This document shows positions 1 to 7,946 of a stretch of 41,012 bases of DNA, piece by piece. The notes beneath the pieces were generated by a model. It was not told the DNA's origin. It worked only from the letters and a program-made list of their open reading frames with translations, and made no database searches. Numbering within the stretch: position 1 is the first letter of the stretch; the number at the start of each line of letters is the position of its first letter. The translations under genes were made by a program, and so were the position numbers. The DNA is taken from NCBI GenBank assembly GCA_016871195.1, contig VFZN01000009.1, forward strand, positions 65,451-106,462. The letters run 5' to 3'. The stretch is from Acidobacteriota bacterium. GTDB taxonomy: Bacteria; Acidobacteriota; Vicinamibacteria; Vicinamibacterales; UBA2999.

Positions 1-785
1 ACGGCGGTCATGGTCATTTCCACGCGATACGTCGGTCCTGGCAGGCCAGACACCACTGTGACCCTGGCCGGCGGATCCTTGGGGAAATTGGGCACATAGT
101 TGCGGTTCATGTCCTGGAAGGTCGCGCCGTCGGTGAGATACACGCGCGTCGTGACCACATGCTCGAAGCCGAAACCGGCCGCCTTCAGCAGCGCCCCGGC
201 CGTCGACATCACCGCACGAGTCTGTGCCGCCGTGTCGCCCTCGATCGGCTGGTTGGTGGTGGTGTCGCGTGCCACCAGGCCTGACATGAACAGCGTATTG
301 CCCGTGCGGATCGCATAGCTGTACGGGTTGGCGGTCGACCACCCCTGCGGATTGATCACGACACGTTCGCCACCGGTGGGCACGGCGACCACGGAGATTT
401 CCACAAGGGCCGCCGGATTGATGAGCTTCGTGACCACGGTCGTGCGCGTCGGCGCATCCTTGGGCCACACGGAGCGCCATACCTCGGTCATCGGGGCGGC
501 GTTGGCCCCGTCCGTCAGATAGACCGTCGCCGACACCACGTTCGACAGCGACGACCCGGACTTGGCCAGCGTCTGGCCGATCTGATCAAGCACCGCCTGG
601 GTCTGCACCTTGACGTCGCCTTTGTCCGACAGTGCGCCGGCCACGTAGATCAGGCCGTCGGCCTTCACACCGAGACTGAAGGGAAGTGTGCCGTTTCCCG
701 GAACGGTGACCTGACGGCCCTGCGCCGACGCCAGACCTCCGCTCAGCCCGAGCGCCATCATCATCATGAACAGCGTGCCTTTCAC
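1..785 (-). CDS. Secreted tandem RidA (YjgF/L-PSP) domain protein, 3' partial
   Basis: I translated this from the reverse strand; it runs off the left edge. A GTG start at 785-783 follows GAGGAGG (797-791). A short hydrophobic signal peptide ends near Ala-Ser-Ala-Gln (about residues 1-22). Two consecutive RidA-like domains follow, each with a segment of the type VYLTDG and a conserved Arg after Pro-rich residues (PTRTTV in the first, PARVTV in the second), where RidA proteins keep the substrate-binding Arg. RidA enzymes hydrolyse reactive enamine/imine intermediates in the cytosol. A secreted two-domain version suggests a different, periplasmic substrate, which is inference. The gene diverges from the SET gene across a 63-bp gap. 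The family call is good; the function is uncertain. Confidence 0.8.
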   Translation of the reverse strand, partial: MKGTLFMMMMALGLSGGLASAQGRQVTVPGNGTLPFSLGVKADGLIYVAGALSDKGDVKVQTQAVLDQIGQTLAKSGSSLSNVVSATVYLTDGANAAPMTEVWRSVWPKDAPTRTTVVTKLINPAALVEISVVAVPTGGERVVINPQGWSTANPYSYAIRTGNTLFMSGLVARDTTTNQPIEGDTAAQTRAVMSTAGALLKAAGFGFEHVVTTRVYLTDGATFQDMNRNYVPNFPKDPPARVTVVSGLPGPTYRVEMTMTA

Positions 786-825
786 AAATGCCTCCTCGCC
801 GGTGACCCGCTCACCCGACTGCACG

Positions 826-835
826 ATGTTACACT
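826..835. promoter_or_regulatory. Overlapping divergent -10 boxes (RidA gene / SET gene)
   Basis: The ten bases ATGTTACACT read as TANNNT on both strands: TACACT (830-835) toward the SET gene and TAACAT (831-826) toward the RidA gene. They share the central TA. No convincing TTGACA-like -35 is seen. The SET start lies 13 nt downstream, giving a very short leader; the RidA leader would be about 35 nt with a Shine-Dalgarno. Confidence 0.45.
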
Positions 836-848
836 GAACGCCGAACGC

Positions 849-1388
849 ATGCCCTCTGCTGCTCCCCGACCTGCGGCCCGTTCCCACGCGACGTCGCGCG
901 CATCATCCGCGGTGCTGGTGCCCGACTCGTTTCCGACGAAGATTCGCGGGCCGAAGGCCGACGACCCGCCCATCGAACTGCGCAAGCCGCTGCCGAAGAT
1001 TCAGCGGCGGCGATCGAAGCTGCATGGCTGGGGCGTGTTTGCGATGGAGCGCATTACGAAGAACACGCGCATCATCAACTACGCCGGGCAGCTCATTACC
1101 CAGAAGGAAAGTGATGTCCGCGAGGATCGCTACCTGCGCAAGGGCTGCATCTGGGTCTTCCGTGTCAATCGGAAGTGGAGCCGCGACGCCAACGCCGGCG
1201 GCAACGTGGCGCGATTCATCAACCACTCGTGTGTGCACAATTGCTATGTGCAAGTCATAGGTCGCACCATCTGGGTGCGTGCCGCCCGGACCATCAAGCC
1301 GGGCGAGGAACTGACCTACGACTACAACACCGAAGGCGACAAGACCATCGCATGCCGGTGTCGTCCCCACTGCAAGACCCGGCTCTGA
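849..1388 (+). CDS. SET-domain protein-lysine methyltransferase with post-SET zinc site
   Basis: This is a 179-residue protein. Residues 1-45 are a low-complexity Ala/Arg/Ser/Pro tail and about 50-160 are a SET domain. Visible motifs are GWGVF (60-64, SAM-binding loop), FINHSC (123-128) and LTYDYN (155-160). A C-terminal Cys cluster (C169, C171, C175) together with C128 matches the SET/post-SET zinc site. The family transfers methyl groups from S-adenosylmethionine to lysine in proteins; the target here is unknown. A chromatin-like or ribosomal protein is possible. The basic N-terminus resembles a nucleic-acid-binding tail. There is no clear Shine-Dalgarno, and TACACT lies 13 nt upstream of the ATG. 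The 3' end overlaps the start of the next gene by 37 bp. Confidence 0.85.
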   Translation: MPSAAPRPAARSHATSRASSAVLVPDSFPTKIRGPKADDPPIELRKPLPKIQRRRSKLHGWGVFAMERITKNTRIINYAGQLITQKESDVREDRYLRKGCIWVFRVNRKWSRDANAGGNVARFINHSCVHNCYVQVIGRTIWVRAARTIKPGEELTYDYNTEGDKTIACRCRPHCKTRL

Positions 1389-3835
1389 GGCGCAGGCAGC
1401 GTCGCGGGCTGATACTGGTCCTCGCCGTGCTCTGGTGTCTGCTGCCAGGGGCACGCCTGTGGCCGATGATGGCCCAGACGCTCAGCCCCCCGCTGGATTC
1501 GCGTGTCGCCCTGGATGTCGTCACGCTCGATGGCTCGCAGCCCGCAAGGGGCCAGCGCCGTGACCTGCTCGAGACCCCCACGATGCCGGGCTCGGTCATC
1601 AAGGTCTTCACCCTCGCGGCGGCGCTTGAACAGCAGGTCATCACACCAGCCACCGGGGCCGTGTGTCGGCGTCAGGTGACCGTGGACGGGGTGCGGTACA
1701 CCTGTGCCCATCCCGACCTCAAGCGGGCCATGACTCCGGCCGAGGCACTGGCGCATTCGTGCAACGATTTTTTCGTATCGCTGGCGCGGAGACTGCGACG
1801 CGCTGACGTCAATCGCATTCGTGTGGCCGCCGGGCTTCCCCCTCTGGCGGCCACCACACCGCTGGCCGCAGCGCTCGTGGGCCTGGATGGCCCGCGCGTC
1901 ACCCCCCGACACCTCGCGCAGGCTCTGGCTCGACTTGTAGCTGTCGGGCGACAGGCGTCTGTGCCAATGCGCGACGACACACGGGCGGTGCTGCGCGCTG
2001 GCCTCAGTGGGGCCGCGACCTACGGCACTGCCGCTGCATTTGCTGAGCAGCGTGTGCCCGCCTGGGCCAAGACCGGAACGGCGCCGATGCCGGGGGGCGG
2101 CATCGCCGGGCTCGTGGTGGCCTTGTGGCCGGCGCCCGCGCCGACGCACAGCCTTGTGGCCCTCGCACCCGGGGGAGCCGGCATCGACGTGGCCGCTGTG
2201 GCCGCCACCTGGCTCGCTGCGAATACGCGCACGGGCGCTCAGGTAAACACGACAGGACGTCAGCCCCCGCAGGCCCCACAGGCCCCACAGGCCCCCGGGA
2301 GCGAAGCCCCCAAGGGGGAGGGCCGCAGCACCGGACCGACTATCGCTGTCGGCCGCACCCTGCCCGACGGACGTGTGCGCATCGAGTCGCTGGCGATGGA
2401 TGACTATGTGGCGCAGGTGCTGGCTGGAGAGGGGCAGCCCCGGGCGGCACGCGGCGCGCAGGAGGCGCTGGCCATTACCGCGCGCACGTTCGCGGAGGCC
2501 AATCGCGGACGGCATCGCGCAGAAGGTTTTGACGTGTGCGACACGACGCACTGCCAGGTGGTGCGGCCCTCGACCTCAGTGACACGGGACGCCGCGCGGG
2601 CAACCTCAGGACAGGTGCTGCTCGACCGTGGACGTGCCGCGCAGGTGTTCTACTCGGCCTCATGCGGCGGTATGCCTGAACGGGCGTCGCATGTCTGGCC
2701 GGGTGCACCAGATCACGAACATCCGCACCGCGATGAGGCCCATGCCGGAGAAGTGCCATGGAGCAGTGAGGTGCGCGCCGCAGATATCGAGCGTGCCCTG
2801 CGGGCCACGGGTCGGAAAGGACGATTGCGCGACCTGACGATTGTCGGGCGCAATGCGACCGGGCGGGTCGCGCGACTCAGAGCCGAGGGACTGGTACCCG
2901 CCGACATCACGGGCAACGATTTCCGACTTGCCGTGGGGCGCATTGCAGGCTGGCAGTCGCTCAAGAGCACCGCCTTCGAGATACGTCGCGCGGGCACGAC
3001 GTTTCGCTTCGTGGGGCGGGGCTTTGGCCACGGCGTCGGCCTGTGTGTCGTTGGTGCCGGGAACCGCGCGCAGGCCGGGGCTTCGGCCTCCGATATCCTT
3101 GCCTTCTACTTTCCGTCGCTCACCATCGGTGCGCTTGCGGGCAAGACCCCGACACCGGTGACGTCCGGTGCCCCCGCGGCTTCGAGCGCGGAACCACCGG
3201 CGCCATCGGCCACACCGCGTGCGCGACTACCTGCGCCCTCAGCCGATGCGAGCACGGATGTGCGTCTGTCATTGCCGATTGAACAGGAAGGCGAACGCGC
3301 TGAATTGCTGGCCCTCGTGAGGAAGGCCCGCAACGACATCGCCGCAACCGCGGGCGTGACAGCACCGCCAGTGCTGACCGTCACGGTACACCCCTCTGTC
3401 GACGCATTCGGGCGCGCCACGGGCCAGCCCTGGTGGGTTGGGGCCGCAACACGGGGGCAGGACATTGCGCTGCTGCCGCCCCGCCTGCTGCGCCAGCGGG
3501 GAGACCTCGCGCGCACCATCCGCCACGAGGTGGCGCACGCACTGCTCGACGGACAGCTTGCCGGACGCCCGTTGTGGGTGCACGAAGGTCTCGCCATTCA
3601 CTTCAGCCGCGCTGACCTGCCGCGTGCTGGTTCGTCGGGTCCGGCCCCTTCAATGTCAGGCGCTCAGACCGCACCGCTCGGGCCGTCAACCAGGGGTGCA
3701 CGCCCCAGTTGTCCCACAGACGACGAGTTGAGGCGACCGGTGTCGGCGGGTGCCCAGCGAGACGCGTATGCGCGCGCGGAACAGTGCGTCAACGCCGCGC
3801 TGGCCCGTGGAGTGACCTGGCAGGCCATCAAGTAG
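1352..3835 (+). CDS. Transpeptidase-SpoIID-metallopeptidase fusion (cell-wall remodelling)
   Basis: The protein has 827 residues from the ATG at 1352, which lies inside the SET gene. The open frame upstream is a SET shadow, so I rejected the longer start. A basic N-terminus and a hydrophobic segment (about 19-35) form a signal or anchor. Domain 1 (about 45-295) carries all three penicillin-binding motifs: SVIK (S81, K84), SCN (136-138) and KTG (240-242). A Pro/Gln/Ala linker made from 9-bp repeats follows. Domain 2 (about 335-590) is SpoIID/LytB-like, with the presumed catalytic Glu360 in the YVAQVLAGE segment and a SCGG motif. Domain 3 (about 640-827) has HEVAH (725-729) and a downstream Glu745 in HEGLA, a gluzincin-type zinc site. 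It probably cross-links and cleaves peptidoglycan, or cleaves a periplasmic protein; that role is inferred. The domain combination is unusual. Confidence 0.85.
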   Translation: MPVSSPLQDPALRRRQRRGLILVLAVLWCLLPGARLWPMMAQTLSPPLDSRVALDVVTLDGSQPARGQRRDLLETPTMPGSVIKVFTLAAALEQQVITPATGAVCRRQVTVDGVRYTCAHPDLKRAMTPAEALAHSCNDFFVSLARRLRRADVNRIRVAAGLPPLAATTPLAAALVGLDGPRVTPRHLAQALARLVAVGRQASVPMRDDTRAVLRAGLSGAATYGTAAAFAEQRVPAWAKTGTAPMPGGGIAGLVVALWPAPAPTHSLVALAPGGAGIDVAAVAATWLAANTRTGAQVNTTGRQPPQAPQAPQAPGSEAPKGEGRSTGPTIAVGRTLPDGRVRIESLAMDDYVAQVLAGEGQPRAARGAQEALAITARTFAEANRGRHRAEGFDVCDTTHCQVVRPSTSVTRDAARATSGQVLLDRGRAAQVFYSASCGGMPERASHVWPGAPDHEHPHRDEAHAGEVPWSSEVRAADIERALRATGRKGRLRDLTIVGRNATGRVARLRAEGLVPADITGNDFRLAVGRIAGWQSLKSTAFEIRRAGTTFRFVGRGFGHGVGLCVVGAGNRAQAGASASDILAFYFPSLTIGALAGKTPTPVTSGAPAASSAEPPAPSATPRARLPAPSADASTDVRLSLPIEQEGERAELLALVRKARNDIAATAGVTAPPVLTVTVHPSVDAFGRATGQPWWVGAATRGQDIALLPPRLLRQRGDLARTIRHEVAHALLDGQLAGRPLWVHEGLAIHFSRADLPRAGSSGPAPSMSGAQTAPLGPSTRGARPSCPTDDELRRPVSAGAQRDAYARAEQCVNAALARGVTWQAIK
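2270..2296 (+). repeat. Three 9-bp tandem repeats encoding a Pro-Gln-Ala linker
   Basis: Three consecutive units of CAGGCCCCA (the last ends in C) lie in frame between the transpeptidase and SpoIID domains and encode a QAP-type linker. Copy number could vary without shifting the frame. Confidence 0.7.
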
Positions 3836-3885
3836 CCCGCCTGGTCACCCGGGCCAGTGCCTCGAGACTCGTGCGATCATCAGCC

Positions 3886-4701
3886 GTGCCCCAGCCCCTG
3901 TTGCAGCTTCACGATGCCACCGTCATCAAGGATGGGCGCGCTGTGCTCGATCGCCTCTCACTGACCCTGCAGCAGGGTGAGCATACGGCGCTGCTGGGCC
4001 CGAACGGGGCGGGCAAGTCGATGCTCATTTCGCTGCTGACGCACCACGAGCGTGCCGTGCCTCATGCCGATGGCACACCTGCGGTGCGCGTCTTCGGGTC
4101 ATCGAGATGGGACGTGACGACCCTCCGGGGGCAGCTCGGCATCGTGTCAGCCTCGCTGCATCAGCAGTTTGTGGCAGGCAACAGCGAAGGACGCATGACC
4201 GGCCGCGCGGCGGTGCTTTCTGCCTTCTTCGCCTCGCACGGCATCCTGCGCTATGGCCACATCACTTCGGAGATGGCCGACCGCACCGCGTGGGCGCTCG
4301 AGCGGACGGGGGCTGCGCACCTGGCTGATCGTCTGCTGCACCAGATGTCGGGCGGGGAAGTGCGGCGCGTGATGCTGGCACGGGTCATCGTCACCGGGCC
4401 GCGTGTGCTGGTGCTCGATGAACCCACGTCGGGACTCGATCTGGCGGCGCGCTTCGAATTCATGCAGCTGGTGCGGCAGACAGTACACGACGGGACGACG
4501 CTGCTGCTGGTGACGCATCACACTGAGGAAATCGTGCCCGAGATCGGGCGTGTGATTCTGCTGAAGGGAGGGCGGGTGGTGGGCGACGGCTCGCCCGGGG
4601 AGATGCTGACCGGCGAACGGCTGGGCTCACTCTTCGGCCTGCCGGTGGCGCTCGACCGCGCACACACCTACGTGTATGCGCGGCCCGAGACGCTTACTTG
4701 A
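3886..4701 (+). CDS. ABC transporter-type ATP-binding protein
   Basis: The protein has 271 residues from the GTG at 3886; an in-frame GTG at 3871 is an alternative. It shows Walker A GPNGAGKS (38-45), ABC signature MSGGE (154-158), Walker B VLVLDEP (174-180) and an H-loop His211, so it is a complete ATPase domain. The layout, with a long stretch between the Q-loop region and the signature and an HHTEEI H-loop, resembles ModF/YlmA-like stand-alone ABC ATPases. No permease is adjacent, so its transport or regulatory partner is unknown. It starts 50 nt after the fusion protein gene on the same strand and could share its transcript. Its stop overlaps that of the convergent gene by 8 bp, with no terminator between. 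Confidence 0.85.
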   Translation: MPQPLLQLHDATVIKDGRAVLDRLSLTLQQGEHTALLGPNGAGKSMLISLLTHHERAVPHADGTPAVRVFGSSRWDVTTLRGQLGIVSASLHQQFVAGNSEGRMTGRAAVLSAFFASHGILRYGHITSEMADRTAWALERTGAAHLADRLLHQMSGGEVRRVMLARVIVTGPRVLVLDEPTSGLDLAARFEFMQLVRQTVHDGTTLLLVTHHTEEIVPEIGRVILLKGGRVVGDGSPGEMLTGERLGSLFGLPVALDRAHTYVYARPETLT

Positions 4702-5584
4702 CGCTGACCTTCACGTAGGCGTTGGTCCAGCAGCAGACTTCGCCGTTGCCGCCCTCGCCCGAGTAATCGGTCGCCAGCAGCATCAGTGCATACTCGCCGG
4801 GAGTGCTGAACTTGACGCTGGTCGTGGCCTTGCCCGCGTACGGCTGATCCTGCTTGCCGCCCTTGAGCACCTCGAGCTTCGGCGAGGCGGCGTCGAACGT
4901 GACGGCCCCGGGCCCGCGGTACTTGGTCCAGTGCAGATCCACCGGCGACCGGTCATCCGTGACGGGCGCCATCGTCGCGCTGGCAAACTTGCCGTCGTCT
5001 TCGACCCAGGCTGACAGCGAGAGTGGCGAGCCCACCGTGGCTGTGAGCGACGGTGCACCACTCAGCAGTGCCACGGGCCCCTTGACTGATTGACCTGACT
5101 CAGAGACCACGCGCAGCGTCGGCGGTTCGTTGCCGACAGCCACATCGCCGAACGGATTCACGTTGTAATCGGTGTGCAGCCGCAGCGGAATCTGGGTCGT
5201 CTGCCCATTGACCGTGAGCGTCCACGTCAGCTTCTGTGCCGGCGTGAATGACTTGGGGACTGGCACGATAAACACACCGGTGCGCCGACGCGGCATGAAG
5301 TGCGTCGGCTGTCCCAGGTCGGGACCACCGGGTTCGATGCGGTTGTTCGGGCCGATTGGCACGTCTTCCGCCTGCTTGAGGTTGCGGTTGAAGTAGCCCA
5401 CCAGGAAGTTGGGAGCGCCATCGGCGCCGTAGAACCAGCCCTCGAAGGCCCCGGTGATGCTGGTGCCGAATTGGCGTGGAGGTTCATAGGGAATGACGGG
5501 GGCCTGCTGTGCAGACACCCATCCTCCCACGGTGAGCAGCGTGACGCCGCAGGCAAGCGACGCAAGCAGTCGGGCAACGGCCAT
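4694..5584 (-). CDS. Secreted hypothetical protein
   Basis: The protein has 296 residues from the ATG at 5584, preceded by AGGGAG about 10 nt upstream. An open frame continues upstream into the cytochrome gene, but the signal peptide at this Met fixes the start. Residues 1-25 form a signal peptide ending at Ser-Ala-Gln. The mature protein is rich in beta-prone, Gly/Pro/Thr sequence. Residues about 180-295 look like an immunoglobulin- or PKD-type beta-sandwich (ending TPGEYALMLLATDYSGEGG), with a CC pair near the C-terminus. I do not recognise a catalytic motif. It lies 20 nt downstream of the cytochrome/monooxygenase-like gene, so the two probably form an operon and may act together in the periplasm. 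Confidence 0.7.
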   Translation of the reverse strand: MAVARLLASLACGVTLLTVGGWVSAQQAPVIPYEPPRQFGTSITGAFEGWFYGADGAPNFLVGYFNRNLKQAEDVPIGPNNRIEPGGPDLGQPTHFMPRRRTGVFIVPVPKSFTPAQKLTWTLTVNGQTTQIPLRLHTDYNVNPFGDVAVGNEPPTLRVVSESGQSVKGPVALLSGAPSLTATVGSPLSLSAWVEDDGKFASATMAPVTDDRSPVDLHWTKYRGPGAVTFDAASPKLEVLKGGKQDQPYAGKATTSVKFSTPGEYALMLLATDYSGEGGNGEVCCWTNAYVKVSVK

Positions 5585-5604
5585 CGGAACGGTTCTCCCT
5601 GCCG

Positions 5605-6978
5605 TTACTGGCGCTCGGAGGTGCGGGCGGCCTTGGTCTTCCGCGCCTCGAGGATCTGCTTCATTTCCTCGTCGGTGTAATACACCACGTTCATCCACGC
5701 GTGCGCCATCTCGTCGACCGTGCGGTCGCCGTAGCCCACCCACTGTTCCGGGTCGGGATTGTCCTTGTTGGCGGCCGTGTTGTCGTACCACGCGCTGACC
5801 TGAATGACCGTGCCCTTGGGATAGATCGGGGCCGCATCATCGTCATAGATGTAGTTGGTCATCCAGTTGAAGTTGAAGTTGCCCACGTAGCTGACCACTT
5901 CGCGGCCGCCATCGGGCTTGATCGCCTCGACTTTCATCGCCTTCCCGCGCAGGTGGAAGTGCGGCTGGAAATTGGTGATCATCGTGTTTTCCTTCAGCAC
6001 GGTGAACCCTTCGGTGTAGGCGATCGAGTTGGGGGGAATGTCGAGGAACTCGCGCTCACGCAGGCCCGTGAAGCCGATGAGATAGCTGCGCTTCTTGGGC
6101 TCCTGGCCCTTGGGGAAGAACCACAGGGCGATTTCCGACCCCGTCGGAATCTCTTCACCCGACGCATGAATGTGCTGGTCCCACGAAATCTTCTCGCCGG
6201 GTACCACCAGCTTGCCCGTGCCTTCCGCGAACTTGTCATAGCCCTTGCCGATCGCCCACTCCATCAGCTGCGGACGACGGTTGAGCAGGTCGGCGCGCGA
6301 TGCGGTCTGCGAGATGCCGTAGGTCGCCGTGCCGGTGTTCACCGCATCGGCGTCGCCATTCAGCACGAGGTAGGCAATCGAGTGGTGCAGCGTCTTGCGC
6401 GACTTGAGATTGGTCGGGCGAATCTCGACCATTTTCACCCAGCGCGGTTCGGTGAGCGGAATGTCGCTCATCGGGCGGTACCACACATCCTGACCGACGG
6501 CCGGCATCTTGTACTCGGGGGAGCGGATGATCATGTCAGGCTGCCCGAAGCCGTCCATCACACCCTGCCACTCGTTGTTGGTGACGAGCGGCTTGGCCAG
6601 CGGAAGGTCCTTGGGGTTGCCCTCAGGCGCTCCGGCGTCGACCCAGCTCACGATGGTGTCGATCTGCGCCTGTGACAGCGACATGTCGTTCTTGAACTTC
6701 TGCACGCCCACCGACTGATCGATGTGCCAGGGCGGCATCTGCCGGCGCGCCACGCGATTCTTGATCGAGCGGGCCCACGGACGTGCTTCCTTGTAGCTGA
6801 TCAGTGACATCGGCGCGATGGATTCCGGCTGATGGCACGACTGGCACTTCGACTGGAAGATCGGTGCGATGTCCTTCGAGAACGTTGGCGACGTCGGCGC
6901 GCTCTGCGCAGACACCGTCGTTGCACTCATCAGCACACCGACGACCCCTGCCAGCCCCCACGGCATCCTGCGACCCAT
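5605..6978 (-). CDS. Monohaem cytochrome c fused to copper monooxygenase-like domain
   Basis: The protein has 457 residues. A signal peptide (1-25) is followed by a cytochrome c-like domain (about 30-125) with one haem site, CQSCH, and a likely axial Met in the SMAPMS or MPPW region. Residues about 150-445 resemble the histidine-rich beta-domains of ascorbate-dependent type II copper monooxygenases, with HH (LHHSIAY), HIHASG, QPHFHLRG and DEMAHAW segments as possible copper ligands. Such cytochrome-monooxygenase proteins are frequent in Acidobacteriota and related soil bacteria (from memory). A strong Shine-Dalgarno (GAGGAGG) precedes the ATG. The leader contains a hairpin, and a promoter is visible about 80 nt upstream. 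The substrate is unknown. Confidence 0.8.
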   Translation of the reverse strand: MGRRMPWGLAGVVGVLMSATTVSAQSAPTSPTFSKDIAPIFQSKCQSCHQPESIAPMSLISYKEARPWARSIKNRVARRQMPPWHIDQSVGVQKFKNDMSLSQAQIDTIVSWVDAGAPEGNPKDLPLAKPLVTNNEWQGVMDGFGQPDMIIRSPEYKMPAVGQDVWYRPMSDIPLTEPRWVKMVEIRPTNLKSRKTLHHSIAYLVLNGDADAVNTGTATYGISQTASRADLLNRRPQLMEWAIGKGYDKFAEGTGKLVVPGEKISWDQHIHASGEEIPTGSEIALWFFPKGQEPKKRSYLIGFTGLREREFLDIPPNSIAYTEGFTVLKENTMITNFQPHFHLRGKAMKVEAIKPDGGREVVSYVGNFNFNWMTNYIYDDDAAPIYPKGTVIQVSAWYDNTAANKDNPDPEQWVGYGDRTVDEMAHAWMNVVYYTDEEMKQILEARKTKAARTSERQ

Positions 6979-7000
6979 GCTCTACCTCCTCGGAACATGT

Positions 7001-7018
7001 GTCCCCGCTCAGGGGGAC
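7001..7018 (-). promoter_or_regulatory. Leader hairpin upstream of the cytochrome gene
   Basis: GTCCCC (7001-7006) and GGGGAC (7013-7018) form a 6-bp GC-rich stem with a 6-nt loop. It lies just upstream of the Shine-Dalgarno in the predicted leader of the cytochrome/monooxygenase gene. It may affect translation or mRNA stability. Confidence 0.4.
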
Positions 7019-7049
7019 CCCCAGCCTGAACCGTAGCCGGAATTCCCGA

Positions 7050-7078
7050 ATTCTAGCCACCTGTTCGTGCAGTTGCAA
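7050..7078 (-). promoter_or_regulatory. Sigma70-like promoter for the cytochrome gene
   Basis: On the reverse strand, TTGCAA (7078-7073) and TAGAAT (7055-7050) are separated by 17 bp. The predicted transcript start is about 65 nt before the ATG at 6978. This is one of the few canonical -35/-10 pairs seen in the window. Confidence 0.55.
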
Positions 7079-7123
7079 TCGAAGATGTCAGGCGACGTGG
7101 CGAAACAGGCGCCCGGCGATCGT

Positions 7124-7138
7124 GGGCCCCGCGGGCCC
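7124..7138 (-). terminator. Possible terminator of the macroglobulin operon
   Basis: Two GGGCCC palindromes 3 nt apart can form a 6-bp GC stem about 85 nt after the membrane-protein stop codon. There is no U-run, so it is weak as an intrinsic terminator. The rest of the 245-bp gap holds the cytochrome promoter and leader. Confidence 0.25.
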
Positions 7139-7223
7139 CCGGAGGTTGCGGGGGATGCGGGCACGCACAGGGTGGACGGGCCGAGCCGTCACTCGCGTGA
7201 CTGTGGAACCCGCCAGAGCTTCC

Positions 7224-7946
7224 TCAGTCGGGCCGGGGATGACGCGCCACGGCCAACCGCAGTACTGCGGCGGCCCCTGCCGCGGCGATCACGACGAGGG
7301 CGCCCAGCTTCAGCGAGGCGACGGTTGGCTGCACCCACGTGGCCGGCAGGCCCTGGGGCATGGCGTACAGCAAATAGTGCTGGGGCATGACGACGGTCAC
7401 AATCACCACGGCGCTCATAACCAGCAGCCGCAGCGGATGCAGCGCGTGCCTCAGCGCATCGGTCAGCCATCCGGTTTGACGGTGGGCGACGAGGCCCGCA
7501 GCACCGACGCACAGCATCACGAAAGCAACCACCACAGAGGCGATCCACGAGCCGACCACTTGCACCGCCGAGAGCAGCGGCGTGATGTCGCTCAGGTCAA
7601 ATAGTGCGATGGCCCAGGCCGAGAGTTCGCCCTCGTGATCGCCGAGCCACTCTAGTCCGGTGTGCATGCCCAGCCACAGCACGTGCCCGATGACCAGCAG
7701 CACGAGCCACAGTCCCCACCACGTCACGCCCTCGCGGATCGCCGTGCCGTCGGCCCGATGCCAGGCCTGGACGGCGTTCGTCAGCGCCCAGGCCGCAGCC
7801 GTGTAGGTCGCCACCGCCAGGAGGGCCGAGAGTGCCAGTGTGAAGACGGTGGCTTCAGAGGTCGTCAACAGCCACCAGAACAGGCCCGCTGCGACGAGCC
7901 CGCCCGCGAGCAGCCAGAGGGTTGCCGTGAGGCCGGGGCGAATCAT
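7224..7946 (-). CDS. Polytopic membrane protein of the macroglobulin operon
   Basis: The protein has 240 residues from the ATG at 7946, which overlaps the macroglobulin stop in an ATGA quartet (7943-7946). That overlap decides the start. About six hydrophobic segments are visible (roughly residues 8-28, 34-55, 78-96, 122-165, 185-205 and 215-233). I do not recognise the family and see no catalytic motif. Translational coupling to the alpha-2-macroglobulin suggests they work at the same place, for instance as an inner-membrane partner or anchor; this is inference from position only. Confidence 0.75.
   Translation of the reverse strand: MIRPGLTATLWLLAGGLVAAGLFWWLLTTSEATVFTLALSALLAVATYTAAAWALTNAVQAWHRADGTAIREGVTWWGLWLVLLVIGHVLWLGMHTGLEWLGDHEGELSAWAIALFDLSDITPLLSAVQVVGSWIASVVVAFVMLCVGAAGLVAHRQTGWLTDALRHALHPLRLLVMSAVVIVTVVMPQHYLLYAMPQGLPATWVQPTVASLKLGALVVIAAAGAAAVLRLAVARHPRPD

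Noticed and set aside
5701-6675. 324-codon open frame on the plus strand
   Set aside because: Shadow of the cytochrome/monooxygenase gene.
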